A stretch of DNA of 22,494 nt from Bacteroidota bacterium (GCA_947497195.1 CANMGM010000003.1:1-22494), one strand, 5' to 3'; counted from the first letter of the stretch, positions 13,773 to 21,420 are shown. Notes: generated by a model not told the origin, from the letters alone. Numbers and translations are program-made.

Positions 13773-14546
13773 TTATTTTGAACGACGACCACCACGATCA
13801 TTACCGCGGTCGCCACCACGACGACCACCACGGTCGCCACCACGATCACCACGGTCAGAGCCGCCAGAAGGCGAACCTGATTTCTGGGCCTGCATACCAA
13901 TGTTAGGACTCAAATCGCGCTTACCATATACTTCGCCCTTACAAATCCAAACTTTCACCCCAATACGTCCGTAAGTTGTGTGAGCCTCGGCTAAGGCATA
14001 ATCGATATCTGCACGCAATGTATGTAGCGGTGTTCTTCCTTCTTTGTAACCTTCGACACGAGCCATTTCAGCACCGCCCAAACGACCCGACAATTTGCAC
14101 TTAATACCTTCGGCACCCATGCGCATTGTAGAAGCAATCGACGTTTTCATTGCGCGACGGAACGAAACACGGCCTTCGAGCTGACGTGCTATTCCATCTG
14201 CAACTAGGCGCGCATCCAATTCAGGACGCTTAATCTCAAAAATGTTGATTTGAACTTCCTTCTTGGTAAGTTTTTTAAGCTCTTCTTTCAGCTTATCAAC
14301 TTCTTGACCCTGCTTACCAATAATAATTCCCGGACGGGCTGTATTAATTGTAACGGTAACCAGTTTCAAAGTGCGTTCAATAACAATCTTTGAAACACCA
14401 GCTTTTTGCAAACGAGCGTTCAAATATTTACGAATCTTGTGGTCCTCAACCAGTTTATCGGCAAAGTTCTTTCCACCATACCAGTTTGAATCCCATCCAC
14501 GGATTATTCCCAGACGAAGACCAATCGGATTTGCTTTTTGTCCCAT
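13773..14546 (-). CDS. rpsC: 30S ribosomal protein S3 with Arg-Gly-rich C-terminal tail
   Basis: S3 lies at the mRNA entry pore of the 30S subunit and takes part in mRNA unwinding. The first 220 residues are standard: Met-Gly-Gln-Lys-Ala-Asn-Pro-Ile-Gly-Leu-Arg-Leu-Gly start, KH domain with Gly-Ile-Ile-Ile-Gly-Lys-Gln-Gly (73-80), and C-terminal domain with Gly-Arg-Leu-Gly-Gly-Ala-Glu and Gly-Arg-Ile-Gly-Val-Lys-Val-Trp. Residues 221-257 form an extra low-complexity tail of repeated Asp-Arg-Gly-Gly and Arg-Arg-Gly-Gly units, lengthening the protein to 257 against 233 in E. coli. It follows rplV by 25 nt and is followed by a strong terminator. Confidence 0.98.
   Translation of the reverse strand: MGQKANPIGLRLGIIRGWDSNWYGGKNFADKLVEDHKIRKYLNARLQKAGVSKIVIERTLKLVTVTINTARPGIIIGKQGQEVDKLKEELKKLTKKEVQINIFEIKRPELDARLVADGIARQLEGRVSFRRAMKTSIASTMRMGAEGIKCKLSGRLGGAEMARVEGYKEGRTPLHTLRADIDYALAEAHTTYGRIGVKVWICKGEVYGKRDLSPNIGMQAQKSGSPSGGSDRGDRGGDRGGRRGGDRGNDRGGRRSK
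13776..13856 (-). repeat. Low-complexity Arg-Gly-Gly-coding repeat inside rpsC
   Basis: The last 27 codons of rpsC read mostly as degenerate copies of a 12-nt unit coding Asp/Arg-Arg-Gly-Gly (five clear copies, one with Asn in place of the last Gly). On the plus strand it appears as repeated CCACCACG and CGGTCGCC blocks. Such repeats can change length by slippage, so tail length may vary between strains. Confidence 0.75.
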
Positions 14547-14571
14547 TTATTTATTATTGTCTTGTGAATGA

Positions 14572-14982
14572 TTATGCGATTGCGGCTACTTCGCGACTAC
14601 CTAAAATGAGCGTCACGTGATTTGAACGTTTGCGTATGCGGTATCCGCGACCTTGTGGAGCCGGACGTAAGCGCTTCAACTGACGACCACCGTCGACGCT
14701 GATTTCTTTAACAATCACGTTGCTCTCTTCAAGGCGCTGACCTTCATTTTTCGCTTGCCAGTTTGCAATCGCAGAAAGTAGAAGTTTCTCAAGACGCCCT
14801 GCAGCATCTTTATTTGTGAACTTAAGTATCGACAATGCCTTATCTACTTCAACACCGCGAATAAGGTCTGCAACCAGACGCATCTTGCGTGGCGAAGTTG
14901 GGCAATCGTTCAATTTGGCAAAGGCTGTTGTTTTACGCTCTGCCTTGAGCGCCTCTGCCATATTTTTTTTGCGTGATCCCAT
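14572..14982 (-). CDS. rplV: 50S ribosomal protein L22
   Basis: L22 lines the 50S exit tunnel with its long beta hairpin. The 136 residues are longer than the 110 of E. coli because of an N-terminal basic extension (Met-Gly-Ser-Arg-Lys-Lys-Asn) that is usual in Bacteroidota. The core starts with Ala-Lys-Leu-Asn-Asp-Cys-Pro-Thr-Ser-Pro-Arg-Lys-Met-Arg-Leu-Val and the tunnel hairpin includes Leu-Lys-Arg-Leu-Arg-Pro-Ala-Pro-Gln-Gly-Arg-Gly. It follows rpsS by 31 nt. Confidence 0.98.
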   Translation of the reverse strand: MGSRKKNMAEALKAERKTTAFAKLNDCPTSPRKMRLVADLIRGVEVDKALSILKFTNKDAAGRLEKLLLSAIANWQAKNEGQRLEESNVIVKEISVDGGRQLKRLRPAPQGRGYRIRKRSNHVTLILGSREVAAIA

Positions 14983-15013
14983 TTTTGAGAGATATTATAA
15001 AGAACGTGAATGA

Positions 15014-15295
15014 TTATTTTTTGCCTTTGTCTTTGCGGTTACCGGCGTGCCCGCGGTAGGTGCGCGTTGGTGCAAATTCTCCTAATTTATGACCTACCAT
15101 ATTTTCGGTAACATAAACCGGAATGAATTTGTTTCCGTTGTGAACAGCAATCGTTTGTCCAACGAAATCAGGTGAAATCATGGAACGTCGTGCCCATGTC
15201 TTAATTACTGATTTTTTACCAGAGTCCATCATTGCCAGTACTTTTTTTTCCAGCTTGAAATCAATGAAGGGTCCTTTTTTAAGCGAACGGCTCAT
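15014..15295 (-). CDS. rpsS: 30S ribosomal protein S19
   Basis: S19 lies in the 30S head, pairs with S13 and bridges to the 50S subunit. The 93 residues match the family: Met-Ser-Arg-Ser-Leu-Lys-Lys-Gly-Pro-Phe start, Lys-Thr-Trp-Ala-Arg-Arg-Ser, Val-His-Asn-Gly-Asn-Lys-Phe and the end block Met-Val-Gly-His-Lys-Leu-Gly-Glu-Phe-Ala-Pro-Thr-Arg-Thr-Tyr-Arg-Gly-His. It follows rplB by 27 nt. Confidence 0.98.
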   Translation of the reverse strand: MSRSLKKGPFIDFKLEKKVLAMMDSGKKSVIKTWARRSMISPDFVGQTIAVHNGNKFIPVYVTENMVGHKLGEFAPTRTYRGHAGNRKDKGKK

Positions 15296-15322
15296 AGGAT
15301 ATTATTTTTCTGTGTTGAACAA

Positions 15323-16147
15323 TTATTTTTTACGACGCTCGATTATGTAACGTGTACTTCTATTTTTAGGTGCGCGTGTTTTGTATCCTTTTGCAGGTAT
15401 TCCATTACGGCTGCGCGGATGACCACCGGATGCACGACCTTCACCACCACCCATTGGGTGATCTACTGGGTTCATAGCAACACCACGTACGCGCGGACGA
15501 CGTCCTAACCAACGTGAACGACCTGCTTTACCCGAGCGCTCCAATCGGTGATCCGGATTACTTACCGTACCAATCACAGCAAGACAGGTATTCAAAATCA
15601 TGCGAATCTCGCCTGAAGGCATGCGTATGATAGCGTATTTGCCATCGCGAGCCTGTAACTGAGCAGCGGCACCGGCACTGCGAACCAAAGCGGCTCCCTG
15701 TCCAGGACGTAATTCGATATGATGAATCATAGTACCAAGTGGAACATCGCTCAAGAAGAGGGCATTTCCGGCCTCAACTGGTGCATCTTTACCTGAGCGA
15801 ATAGTATTGCCCACTTTCAAACCATCAGGAGCAAGAATATAACGCTTCTCGCCATCGGCATACTGCAAAAGAGCAATACGACCTGAACGGTTTGGATCGT
15901 ACTCAATCGTGGCAACGGTTGCATGAACATCATGCTTATCGCGACGGAAGTCGATTAAACGGTAACGTTGTTTGTGGCCACCACCGATATAACGCATGGT
16001 CATTTTACCACTGTTGTTACGACCTCCAGATTTCTTTTGTTTAACCAAAAGCGACTTCTCAGGCTTACTGGTAGTGACGTCCGAGAAAGTACCCGCAACT
16101 TTAAAACGGGTTCCCGGAGTAATCGGGTTAAATTTCTTTAGTGCCAT
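15323..16147 (-). CDS. rplB: 50S ribosomal protein L2
   Basis: L2 is needed for subunit joining and supports the peptidyl-transferase centre. The 274 residues match the family. The N-terminal RNA-binding region (Lys-Lys-Ser-Gly-Gly-Arg-Asn-Asn-Ser-Gly-Lys-Met-Thr and Gly-Gly-Gly-His-Lys-Gln-Arg-Tyr-Arg) and the C-terminal Asn-Pro-Val-Asp-His-Pro-Met-Gly-Gly-Gly-Glu-Gly, with the conserved His at about residue 230, are intact. It lies 5 nt after rplW. Confidence 0.98.
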   Translation of the reverse strand: MALKKFNPITPGTRFKVAGTFSDVTTSKPEKSLLVKQKKSGGRNNSGKMTMRYIGGGHKQRYRLIDFRRDKHDVHATVATIEYDPNRSGRIALLQYADGEKRYILAPDGLKVGNTIRSGKDAPVEAGNALFLSDVPLGTMIHHIELRPGQGAALVRSAGAAAQLQARDGKYAIIRMPSGEIRMILNTCLAVIGTVSNPDHRLERSGKAGRSRWLGRRPRVRGVAMNPVDHPMGGGEGRASGGHPRSRNGIPAKGYKTRAPKNRSTRYIIERRKK

Positions 16148-16152
16148 AGCAA

Positions 16153-16443
16153 TTAGAATGTGGTAAATAAGTCAATTGAATCTCCGGCTTTCAGGGTTAC
16201 AATCGCTTTTTTGCAGCGACCGGTTAAACCGGTATTAAATCCATTCTTCGTGTTGCGCATTTTTACCTTACCGATGTAACGCATGGTGTTAACTTCCTCC
16301 ACGGTTACACCATACAGATCTTGAACGGCTTTTTTAATCTGGATTTTATTTGCATCTTCATGAACCACAAAACCATAGCGGTTCAGTTTTTCGGCCACAG
16401 AGGTTACTTTCTCTGTAATGATAGGCTTTACAATGATCTGCAT
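16153..16443 (-). CDS. rplW: 50S ribosomal protein L23
   Basis: L23 lies at the tunnel exit and is the main docking site for trigger factor and SRP. The 96 residues match the family: Ile-Ile-Val-Lys-Pro-Ile-Ile-Thr-Glu-Lys at the start, Val-His-Glu-Asp-Ala-Asn-Lys-Ile-Gln-Ile-Lys-Lys-Ala-Val, and Val-Asn-Thr-Met-Arg-Tyr-Ile-Gly-Lys. It is separated from the rplD stop by a single base, so ribosomes can pass directly from one to the other. Confidence 0.98.
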   Translation of the reverse strand: MQIIVKPIITEKVTSVAEKLNRYGFVVHEDANKIQIKKAVQDLYGVTVEEVNTMRYIGKVKMRNTKNGFNTGLTGRCKKAIVTLKAGDSIDLFTTF

Positions 16444-16444
16444 C

Positions 16445-17077
16445 TTAGTTCTGGGTTAAAAGGTTTTCAATAGATTTAACCGAGTTCTCAAACAATACAA
16501 CATTGTTGGCATGCAGAATATCAAATGTATTGATATCACTTGCTACAACCACTTTGCTGTTTTGCAAATTGCGGCTCGATAAATACAGATTCTGATTTTG
16601 TTCTGGTACAATAACAAGTATCTTCTTGCCTTGCAATTTCAGATTGTTCAAAATTCCGGTGAAATTTTTGGTTGATGGCGCGTCAAAAGAAAACCCTTCA
16701 ACCAATACAATTCCATTGTCTTTCGCTTTGTAGGTAAGCGCCGACTTACGAGCAAGCTGCTTAACTTTTTTATTCAGACGAAAGCTGTAATCGCGGGGCT
16801 TCGGACCAAATACACGACCACCGCCTACAAATACTGGAGATTTAATGCTACCTGCACGAGCCCCGCCGGTTCCTTTCTGGCGCTTAAGTTTCTTGGTTGA
16901 GTAAGATACCTCTGCACGTTCTTTGGATTTGTGCGTACCCTGGCGACGGTTTGCCAACATCTGTTTCACATCGAGATAAATCGCGTGATCGTTTGGCTCG
17001 ATTCCGAAGATTTCGCTACTAAGCTGAACCTTGCGGCCGGTCTCCTGACCGTTTGAGTTGTATACTGCTAATTCCAT
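16445..17077 (-). CDS. rplD: 50S ribosomal protein L4
   Basis: L4 lines the exit tunnel through a long loop and, in E. coli, represses the S10 operon. The 210 residues match the family. The tunnel loop holds Lys-Arg-Gln-Lys-Gly-Thr-Gly-Gly-Ala-Arg-Ala-Gly-Ser and Gly-Gly-Gly-Arg-Val-Phe-Gly-Pro-Lys-Pro-Arg. The C-terminal part is the variable globular domain. Its start shares one base with the rplC stop (TAATG). No sequence here shows L4-mediated control. Confidence 0.98.
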   Translation of the reverse strand: MELAVYNSNGQETGRKVQLSSEIFGIEPNDHAIYLDVKQMLANRRQGTHKSKERAEVSYSTKKLKRQKGTGGARAGSIKSPVFVGGGRVFGPKPRDYSFRLNKKVKQLARKSALTYKAKDNGIVLVEGFSFDAPSTKNFTGILNNLKLQGKKILVIVPEQNQNLYLSSRNLQNSKVVVASDINTFDILHANNVVLFENSVKSIENLLTQN

Positions 17078-17694
17078 TATTTCTCAATCGTTACGTAAGA
17101 ACCTTTCGGTCCGGGAACAGCTCCCTGAATTACAATTAAATTTTGTTCGGGAATTACTTTCAGAATTTCAAGGTTCTGAATTTTTACGCGAGCCCCGCCA
17201 GTACGACCGGCCATGCGCATTCCTTTAAATACACGAGAAGGATAAGACGATGCACCCAATGATCCCGGAGCACGCAAGCGGTTGTGCTGACCGTGTGTTT
17301 GCATACCAACCCCACTAAATCCGTGACGTTTTACAACACCTTGAAATCCTTTACCCTTTGAAGTCCCAACAACATCAACGAACTCTCCCTCGGCAAATAA
17401 TTCGACCGTGATTGTTTCGCCAAGTTGCTTTTCATCTGAAAAGTCGCGGAACTCTACAAGCTTGCGCTTGGGAGTAGTCTGTGCTTTTTCGAAGTGCCCT
17501 TTCATCGCTGACGATGTGTGCTTCTCCTTCTTTTCGTCAAACGCCAGTTGAACAGCGTTGTAACCATCTTTTTCAATGGTTCTTACTTGCGTTACTACGC
17601 AAGGACCAGCTTCAATAACCGTGCATGGTATGTTCTTCCCAGCGGCACTGTAAAGACTGGTCATTCCGATTTTTTTACCTATGATACCTGACAT
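17077..17694 (-). CDS. rplC: 50S ribosomal protein L3
   Basis: L3 is an early 50S assembly protein whose extension reaches the peptidyl-transferase centre. The 205 residues match the family: start Met-Ser-Gly-Ile-Ile-Gly-Lys-Lys-Ile-Gly-Met-Thr, Thr-Ser-Lys-Gly-Lys-Gly-Phe-Gln-Gly-Val-Val-Lys-Arg, the extension Gly-Gln-His-Asn-Arg-Leu-Arg-Ala-Pro-Gly-Ser-Leu-Gly, and Val-Phe-Lys-Gly-Met-Arg-Met-Ala-Gly-Arg. It follows rpsJ by 46 nt, the widest internal gap of this unit; I see no promoter or hairpin there. Confidence 0.98.
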   Translation of the reverse strand: MSGIIGKKIGMTSLYSAAGKNIPCTVIEAGPCVVTQVRTIEKDGYNAVQLAFDEKKEKHTSSAMKGHFEKAQTTPKRKLVEFRDFSDEKQLGETITVELFAEGEFVDVVGTSKGKGFQGVVKRHGFSGVGMQTHGQHNRLRAPGSLGASSYPSRVFKGMRMAGRTGGARVKIQNLEILKVIPEQNLIVIQGAVPGPKGSYVTIEK

Positions 17695-17740
17695 TTTGTT
17701 GTGTTTCGTGTAATTAAATGAAAATCAGATGGGACAAACG

Positions 17741-18046
17741 TCACACTTTGATTTCTACCTCTACACCGCTTGGAAGCTCAAGCTTCATCAACGCATCTAC
17801 GGTTTTAGAAGTGGTTGAATAAATATCCATCAGACGCTTATAGGAACAAAGTTGAAATTGTTCGCGCGCCTTTTTGTTCACGTGTGGTGAACGCAATACC
17901 GTGTAAATCTTCTTGTTGGTTGGAAGAGGTATTGGCCCACTAACAACCGCTCCGGTTGATTTAACGGTCTTAACAATTTTCTCAGCCGATTTATCGACTA
18001 AATTGTAATCGTAAGACTTGAGTTTGATGCGAATTTTCTGGCTCAT
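17741..18046 (-). CDS. rpsJ: 30S ribosomal protein S10
   Basis: S10 is a 30S head protein and, as NusE, part of antitermination complexes. The 101 residues match the family: Ile-Arg-Ile-Lys-Leu-Lys-Ser-Tyr-Asp, Gly-Pro-Ile-Pro-Leu-Pro-Thr, the loop with Ser-Pro-His-Val-Asn-Lys-Lys-Ala-Arg-Glu-Gln-Phe, and the end Leu-Pro-Ser-Gly-Val-Glu-Val-Glu-Ile-Lys. In E. coli it begins its own operon after tufA. Here it follows fusA by only 20 nt with no tuf and no visible promoter, so str and S10 form one unit. Confidence 0.98.
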   Translation of the reverse strand: MSQKIRIKLKSYDYNLVDKSAEKIVKTVKSTGAVVSGPIPLPTNKKIYTVLRSPHVNKKAREQFQLCSYKRLMDIYSTTSKTVDALMKLELPSGVEVEIKV

Positions 18047-18066
18047 GTAGAGTATATAAAGAACGA

Positions 18067-20172
18067 TTAAACTTTTGCTGATTTACCTTTCGCTTTTGCG
18101 ATTACATCTTCGGCTACCTGACGGGGAGCTTCAGCATAATGCGAAGGTTCCATGGTTGATGTTGCACGTCCTGAAGAAATCGTACGCAGGGTGGTTACAT
18201 ATCCGAACATCTCGCTGAGTGGAACTTTGGCGCGGATTACCTGAGAACCTGCACGGCTGTCCATTCCTTCGAGTTGACCGCGACGTTTGTTCAAGTCGCC
18301 AATAATGTCACCCATGTAATCTTCGGGAGTCAATACTTCGACCTTCATAATCGGCTCGAGCAATACTGGCTGTGCTTTTGGAAGCGCTTCACGAAATGCC
18401 GTACGAGCACAAATTTCAAATGAAAGTGCATCGGAGTCAACCGCGTGGTAAGAACCATCCGTAAGACGTACTTTCAAGCTATCCATTGTATATCCGGCAA
18501 GTACACCATTGGTCATTGCAGCTTTGAAGCCTTTTTCAACAGATGGGATGTATTCGCGTGGAATGTTACCGCCCACAACTTCGTTAACGAACTGAAGACC
18601 TTCTTTTCCTTCGTCAACCGGACTGATCGTAACCACGATATCGGCAAATTTACCACGACCACCGGTTTGTTTCTTGTAAACCTCGCGGTGTGTAACTGTA
18701 CCCTGGATGGTTTCTTTGTAGTTCACCTGAGGTGCACCTTGGTTACATTCTACTTTAAACTCACGCTTAAGGCGATCCATGATGATTTCGAGGTGAAGCT
18801 CGCCCATTCCTGAAATGATGGTTTGGCCGGTTTCCTCATCTGTACGTACGCGGAAGGTTGGATCTTCTTCGGATAATTTACCCAAAGACATACCTAACCT
18901 ATCAACATCAGCCTGAGTTTTAGGCTCGATAGCAATACCGATTACCGGCTCAGGGAATTGCATCGCTTCGAGAACGATTGGATTCTTTTCATCACACAGT
19001 GTATCTCCTGTTTTGATGTCTTTGAAACCTACAGCCGCTCCGATATCACCTGCTTCGATGTATTCGATTGCATTCTGCTTGTTTGCATGCATCTGGAAGA
19101 TACGGCTAATACGCTCTTTGTTACCACTGCGGGTGTTCAATACGTAAGAACCTGCGTCCAAACGACCTGAATAGGCGCGGAAGAAACACAAACGGCCCAC
19201 GAAAGGATCGGTTGCAATTTTAAATGCAAGTGCTGTAAATGGATCTTTTGGATCAGGACGACGCACAACTTCGGCGTTTGTATCAGGATTTATTCCTACG
19301 ATATTTTCTTTATCGAGCGGACTTGGCATGAGTTCCATTACCAAGTCGAGCATGGTCTGAACTCCTTTATTTTTGAAAGCAGAACCGCAAAGCATTGGAA
19401 CAACTTTGTTCGCAACGCAGGCTTTACGCAATGCGGTCAAAATTTCGCGCTCGGTTAACGATTCAGGGTCTTCGAAGTATTTCTCCATCAGGTTCTCATC
19501 GAACTCTGCGGCAGCTTCGAGTAATTTCTCACGCCACTCGCGCGCTTCTTCTACCATGTCGGCAGGAATGTCAACGATTTCGTAGGTCATCCCTTTATCG
19601 TGTTCGTTCCAAACCATTCCGCGCCAATTGATCAAGTCAACCACACCTTTGAATGTCTCTTCGGCACCGATTGGCAATTGAAGCGGTAGTGGATTACCGC
19701 CAAGAATTTCTTTAACCTGCTTCACAACATTGAGGAAGTCGGCACCCTGACGGTCCATTTTATTTACGAAACCAAGACGCGTAACATTGTAATTGTTCGC
19801 CAAACGCCAATTGGTTTCTGATTGAGGCTCAACACCATCAACCGCAGAAAAAAGGAATACAAGACCATCGAGTACACGCAACGAACGATTCACCTCAACG
19901 GTAAAGTCAACGTGACCCGGCGTATCGATGATATTCATTTTATAGTTCTGCCCTGCATAATTCCAGAAACAAGTGGTTGCCGCCGAAGTAATGGTAATAC
20001 CACGCTCCTGCTCCTGAACCATCCAGTCCATGGTTGCTGCTCCATCGTGTACCTCACCAATTTTGTGGTTCACTCCGGTGTAATAAAGAATACGCTCGGT
20101 AGTGGTTGTTTTACCGGCATCGATGTGCGCGGCAATACCGATATTTCTGGTGAATTTTAAATCGTGACTCAT
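18067..20172 (-). CDS. fusA: Elongation factor G
   Basis: EF-G is the GTPase that drives translocation and, with the recycling factor, splits ribosomes. The 701 residues match the family. GTPase motifs are intact: P-loop Ala-His-Ile-Asp-Ala-Gly-Lys-Thr (15-22), switch I Arg-Gly-Ile-Thr-Ile (57-61), Asp-Thr-Pro-Gly-His (83-87) and Asn-Lys-Met-Asp (137-140). Domain IV contains Gly-Gly-Arg-Gly-Lys-Phe-Ala, and domain V the Gly-Asp-Leu-Asn-Lys-Arg-Arg-Gly motif. The location in the str operon marks it as the main EF-G rather than a paralog. It follows rpsG by 34 nt. Confidence 0.98.
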   Translation of the reverse strand: MSHDLKFTRNIGIAAHIDAGKTTTTERILYYTGVNHKIGEVHDGAATMDWMVQEQERGITITSAATTCFWNYAGQNYKMNIIDTPGHVDFTVEVNRSLRVLDGLVFLFSAVDGVEPQSETNWRLANNYNVTRLGFVNKMDRQGADFLNVVKQVKEILGGNPLPLQLPIGAEETFKGVVDLINWRGMVWNEHDKGMTYEIVDIPADMVEEAREWREKLLEAAAEFDENLMEKYFEDPESLTEREILTALRKACVANKVVPMLCGSAFKNKGVQTMLDLVMELMPSPLDKENIVGINPDTNAEVVRRPDPKDPFTALAFKIATDPFVGRLCFFRAYSGRLDAGSYVLNTRSGNKERISRIFQMHANKQNAIEYIEAGDIGAAVGFKDIKTGDTLCDEKNPIVLEAMQFPEPVIGIAIEPKTQADVDRLGMSLGKLSEEDPTFRVRTDEETGQTIISGMGELHLEIIMDRLKREFKVECNQGAPQVNYKETIQGTVTHREVYKKQTGGRGKFADIVVTISPVDEGKEGLQFVNEVVGGNIPREYIPSVEKGFKAAMTNGVLAGYTMDSLKVRLTDGSYHAVDSDALSFEICARTAFREALPKAQPVLLEPIMKVEVLTPEDYMGDIIGDLNKRRGQLEGMDSRAGSQVIRAKVPLSEMFGYVTTLRTISSGRATSTMEPSHYAEAPRQVAEDVIAKAKGKSAKV

Positions 20173-20206
20173 AAAATGGTCCTCTTCGGGTTTCGGTCGT
20201 TATTAA

Positions 20207-20674
20207 TTAGAATCTGAAATGCGAGAATGCTTTGTTGGCTTCAGCCATGCGGTGCGTATCTTCCTTCTTTTTGTGAGCAGCACCTTCTCCTTTACTTGCG
20301 GCAACGATTTCTGATGCGAGTTTTTGCGCCATCGATTTCTCGTTACGCTTGCGTGCATACATGATTAACCACTTCATACCAAGGGCTGTGCGGCGGTCTG
20401 GACGAATTTCCATTGGAATCTGAAAGGTAGCACCACCAACGCGACGGCTTTTCACCTCTACCGATGGACTTACATTTTCCAGAGCACGTTTCCATACTTC
20501 ATGTCCGCTTTCTTCGGTGCGCTTGGCTACAATATCTACCGCGTCGTAAAAAATATTGAATGCGATACTTTTCTTACCGTCGTACATCATGTTGTTTACA
20601 AAGCGAGTTACAACAGGATCACCGAAACGAGGATCGGGTAGACGGGGAATTCTTTTGGGCGTTGACTTTCTCAT
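20207..20674 (-). CDS. rpsG: 30S ribosomal protein S7
   Basis: S7 nucleates assembly of the 30S head and lines the mRNA exit channel; in E. coli it represses the str operon. The 155 residues match the family. Diagnostic segments are Pro-Asp-Pro-Arg-Phe-Gly-Asp-Pro (about 12-19), Asn-Met-Met-Tyr-Asp-Gly-Lys-Lys, Glu-Val-Lys-Ser-Arg-Arg-Val-Gly-Gly-Ala-Thr-Phe-Gln-Ile-Pro and the terminal His-Arg-Met-Ala-Glu-Ala-Asn-Lys-Ala-Phe. It lies 21 nt after rpsL. Confidence 0.98.
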   Translation of the reverse strand: MRKSTPKRIPRLPDPRFGDPVVTRFVNNMMYDGKKSIAFNIFYDAVDIVAKRTEESGHEVWKRALENVSPSVEVKSRRVGGATFQIPMEIRPDRRTALGMKWLIMYARKRNEKSMAQKLASEIVAASKGEGAAHKKKEDTHRMAEANKAFSHFRF

Positions 20675-20695
20675 GTTTTCTGAACGCTGTATGGA

Positions 20696-21103
20696 TTATT
20701 TTTTCTTGCCTTTGGTTGCTGGTGCCTGACCCGGTTTTGGACGCTTGGTTCCGTATTTCGAACGACGTTGATTACGGCCTTCAACACCCGAAGTATCGAG
20801 GGCGCCGCGTACAATGTGATAACGAACACCTGGTAAATCCTTCACACGACCACCGCGAATTAGTACGATTGAGTGCTCCTGCAGATTGTGACCTTCGCCC
20901 GGAATGTAGGCATTCACCTCTTTTGCATTGGTCAAACGTACACGCGCAACTTTACGCATGGCTGAATTTGGTTTCTTTGGGGTAGTTGTGTACACACGGG
21001 TACAAACTCCACGACGCTGAGGACAAGAATCCAATGCAGGACTCTTACTTTTTGTTGCATTGGCGCTGCGTCCTTTACGTACAAGCTGCTGAATGGTAGG
21101 CAT
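20696..21103 (-). CDS. rpsL: 30S ribosomal protein S12; first gene of the str-S10 unit
   Basis: S12 lies at the decoding centre and sets translational accuracy. The 135 residues match the family: Met-Pro-Thr-Ile-Gln-Gln-Leu-Val-Arg-Lys-Gly start, Thr-Thr-Thr-Pro-Lys-Lys-Pro-Asn-Ser-Ala (39-48) and Arg-Gly-Gly-Arg-Val-Lys-Asp-Leu-Pro-Gly-Val-Arg. The lysines that are changed in streptomycin-resistant mutants (Lys43 and the Lys of Arg-Val-Lys-Asp) are both wild type. The C-terminus is Lys-rich. It is the first gene after the promoter at 21170-21199, with a leader of about 60 nt. Confidence 0.98.
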   Translation of the reverse strand: MPTIQQLVRKGRSANATKSKSPALDSCPQRRGVCTRVYTTTPKKPNSAMRKVARVRLTNAKEVNAYIPGEGHNLQEHSIVLIRGGRVKDLPGVRYHIVRGALDTSGVEGRNQRRSKYGTKRPKPGQAPATKGKKK

Positions 21104-21148
21104 GCTTTAAGCTTGATTATATTTTGTTTATGATTGCTTTTTGGTGTT

Positions 21149-21167
21149 CTCGCCCAAATTTTGGGAG
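21149..21167 (-). promoter_or_regulatory. Hairpin at the 5' end of the rpsL leader
   Basis: CCCAAA (21153-21158) and TTTGGG (21160-21165) form a perfect inverted repeat that folds as at least five base pairs with a 3-nt loop; two further pairs (21149-21150 with 21166-21167) can form across a 2-nt bulge. It begins at or within a few bases of the predicted transcription start. No U-tract follows, so it is not a terminator. The rest of the leader down to 21104 is A-rich and looks unstructured. Confidence 0.5.
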
Positions 21168-21169
21168 CG

Positions 21170-21199
21170 CAAAGATAGTAAGTACTTTTTATTTACCAA
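21170..21199 (-). promoter_or_regulatory. Bacteroidota-type promoter of the rpsL (str-S10) unit
   Basis: On the minus strand TTG (21199-21197), 19 nt, then TATCTTTG (21177-21170): the same -33 box, spacing and -7 box as at rplP, with 15 identical bases across the -7 region. Transcription should start about 21164-21167. Two A-tracts on the minus strand (21220-21215 and 21232-21226) lie upstream, as at rplP. Confidence 0.85.
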
Positions 21200-21381
21200 C
21201 GCACACAGCTAAAATTTTTTCGGTATTTTTTTCTACCGGCATTTTTTGAGTGGCGACTTATGCGGCCTTATCAGGTTAACATTAGAAATAAGTTGCAATT
21301 AGACAAACATCTCCTTGCTAAAATTATCGTGATCAAAATTTTAATTCGCTAATTATCAGATTTTAATAATTAATTTTCAAT

Positions 21382-21410
21382 CTATATATACTGATATTTA
21401 TAATATATAG
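21382..21410. promoter_or_regulatory. Candidate PadR operator palindrome
   Basis: CTATATAT (21382-21389) and ATATATAG (21403-21410) are perfect 8-nt inverted arms separated by 13 nt, ending 22 nt before the PadR start codon. The site covers where a -33 box would lie for the -7-like TATGTTTG at 21421-21428. PadR dimers commonly bind AT-rich palindromes in their own promoters, so this is a plausible autoregulatory site. The base composition makes chance palindromes fairly likely. Confidence 0.4.
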
Positions 21411-21420
21411 TTATTCTATG

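Noticed and set aside
13776..13856. Regular CCACCACG blocks as a CRISPR-like or mobile repeat
   Set aside because: The blocks are in frame with rpsC, degenerate at third positions and code Arg-Gly-Gly units; there are no spacers.
13703..13900. Minus-strand open frame rich in Val covering the end of rpsC and the terminator
   Set aside because: It is an out-of-frame reading of the Arg-Gly-Gly repeat and passes through the terminator stem and U-tract.
18047..18066. A tuf gene or S10 promoter between fusA and rpsJ
   Set aside because: The gap is only 20 nt, with no room for either and no match to the promoter motif.
21221..21252. CGGTA/TACCG repeat followed by T-run on the plus strand, as a terminator
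   Set aside because: There is no plus-strand gene upstream of it; the T-runs are better explained as A-tracts upstream of the rpsL promoter.
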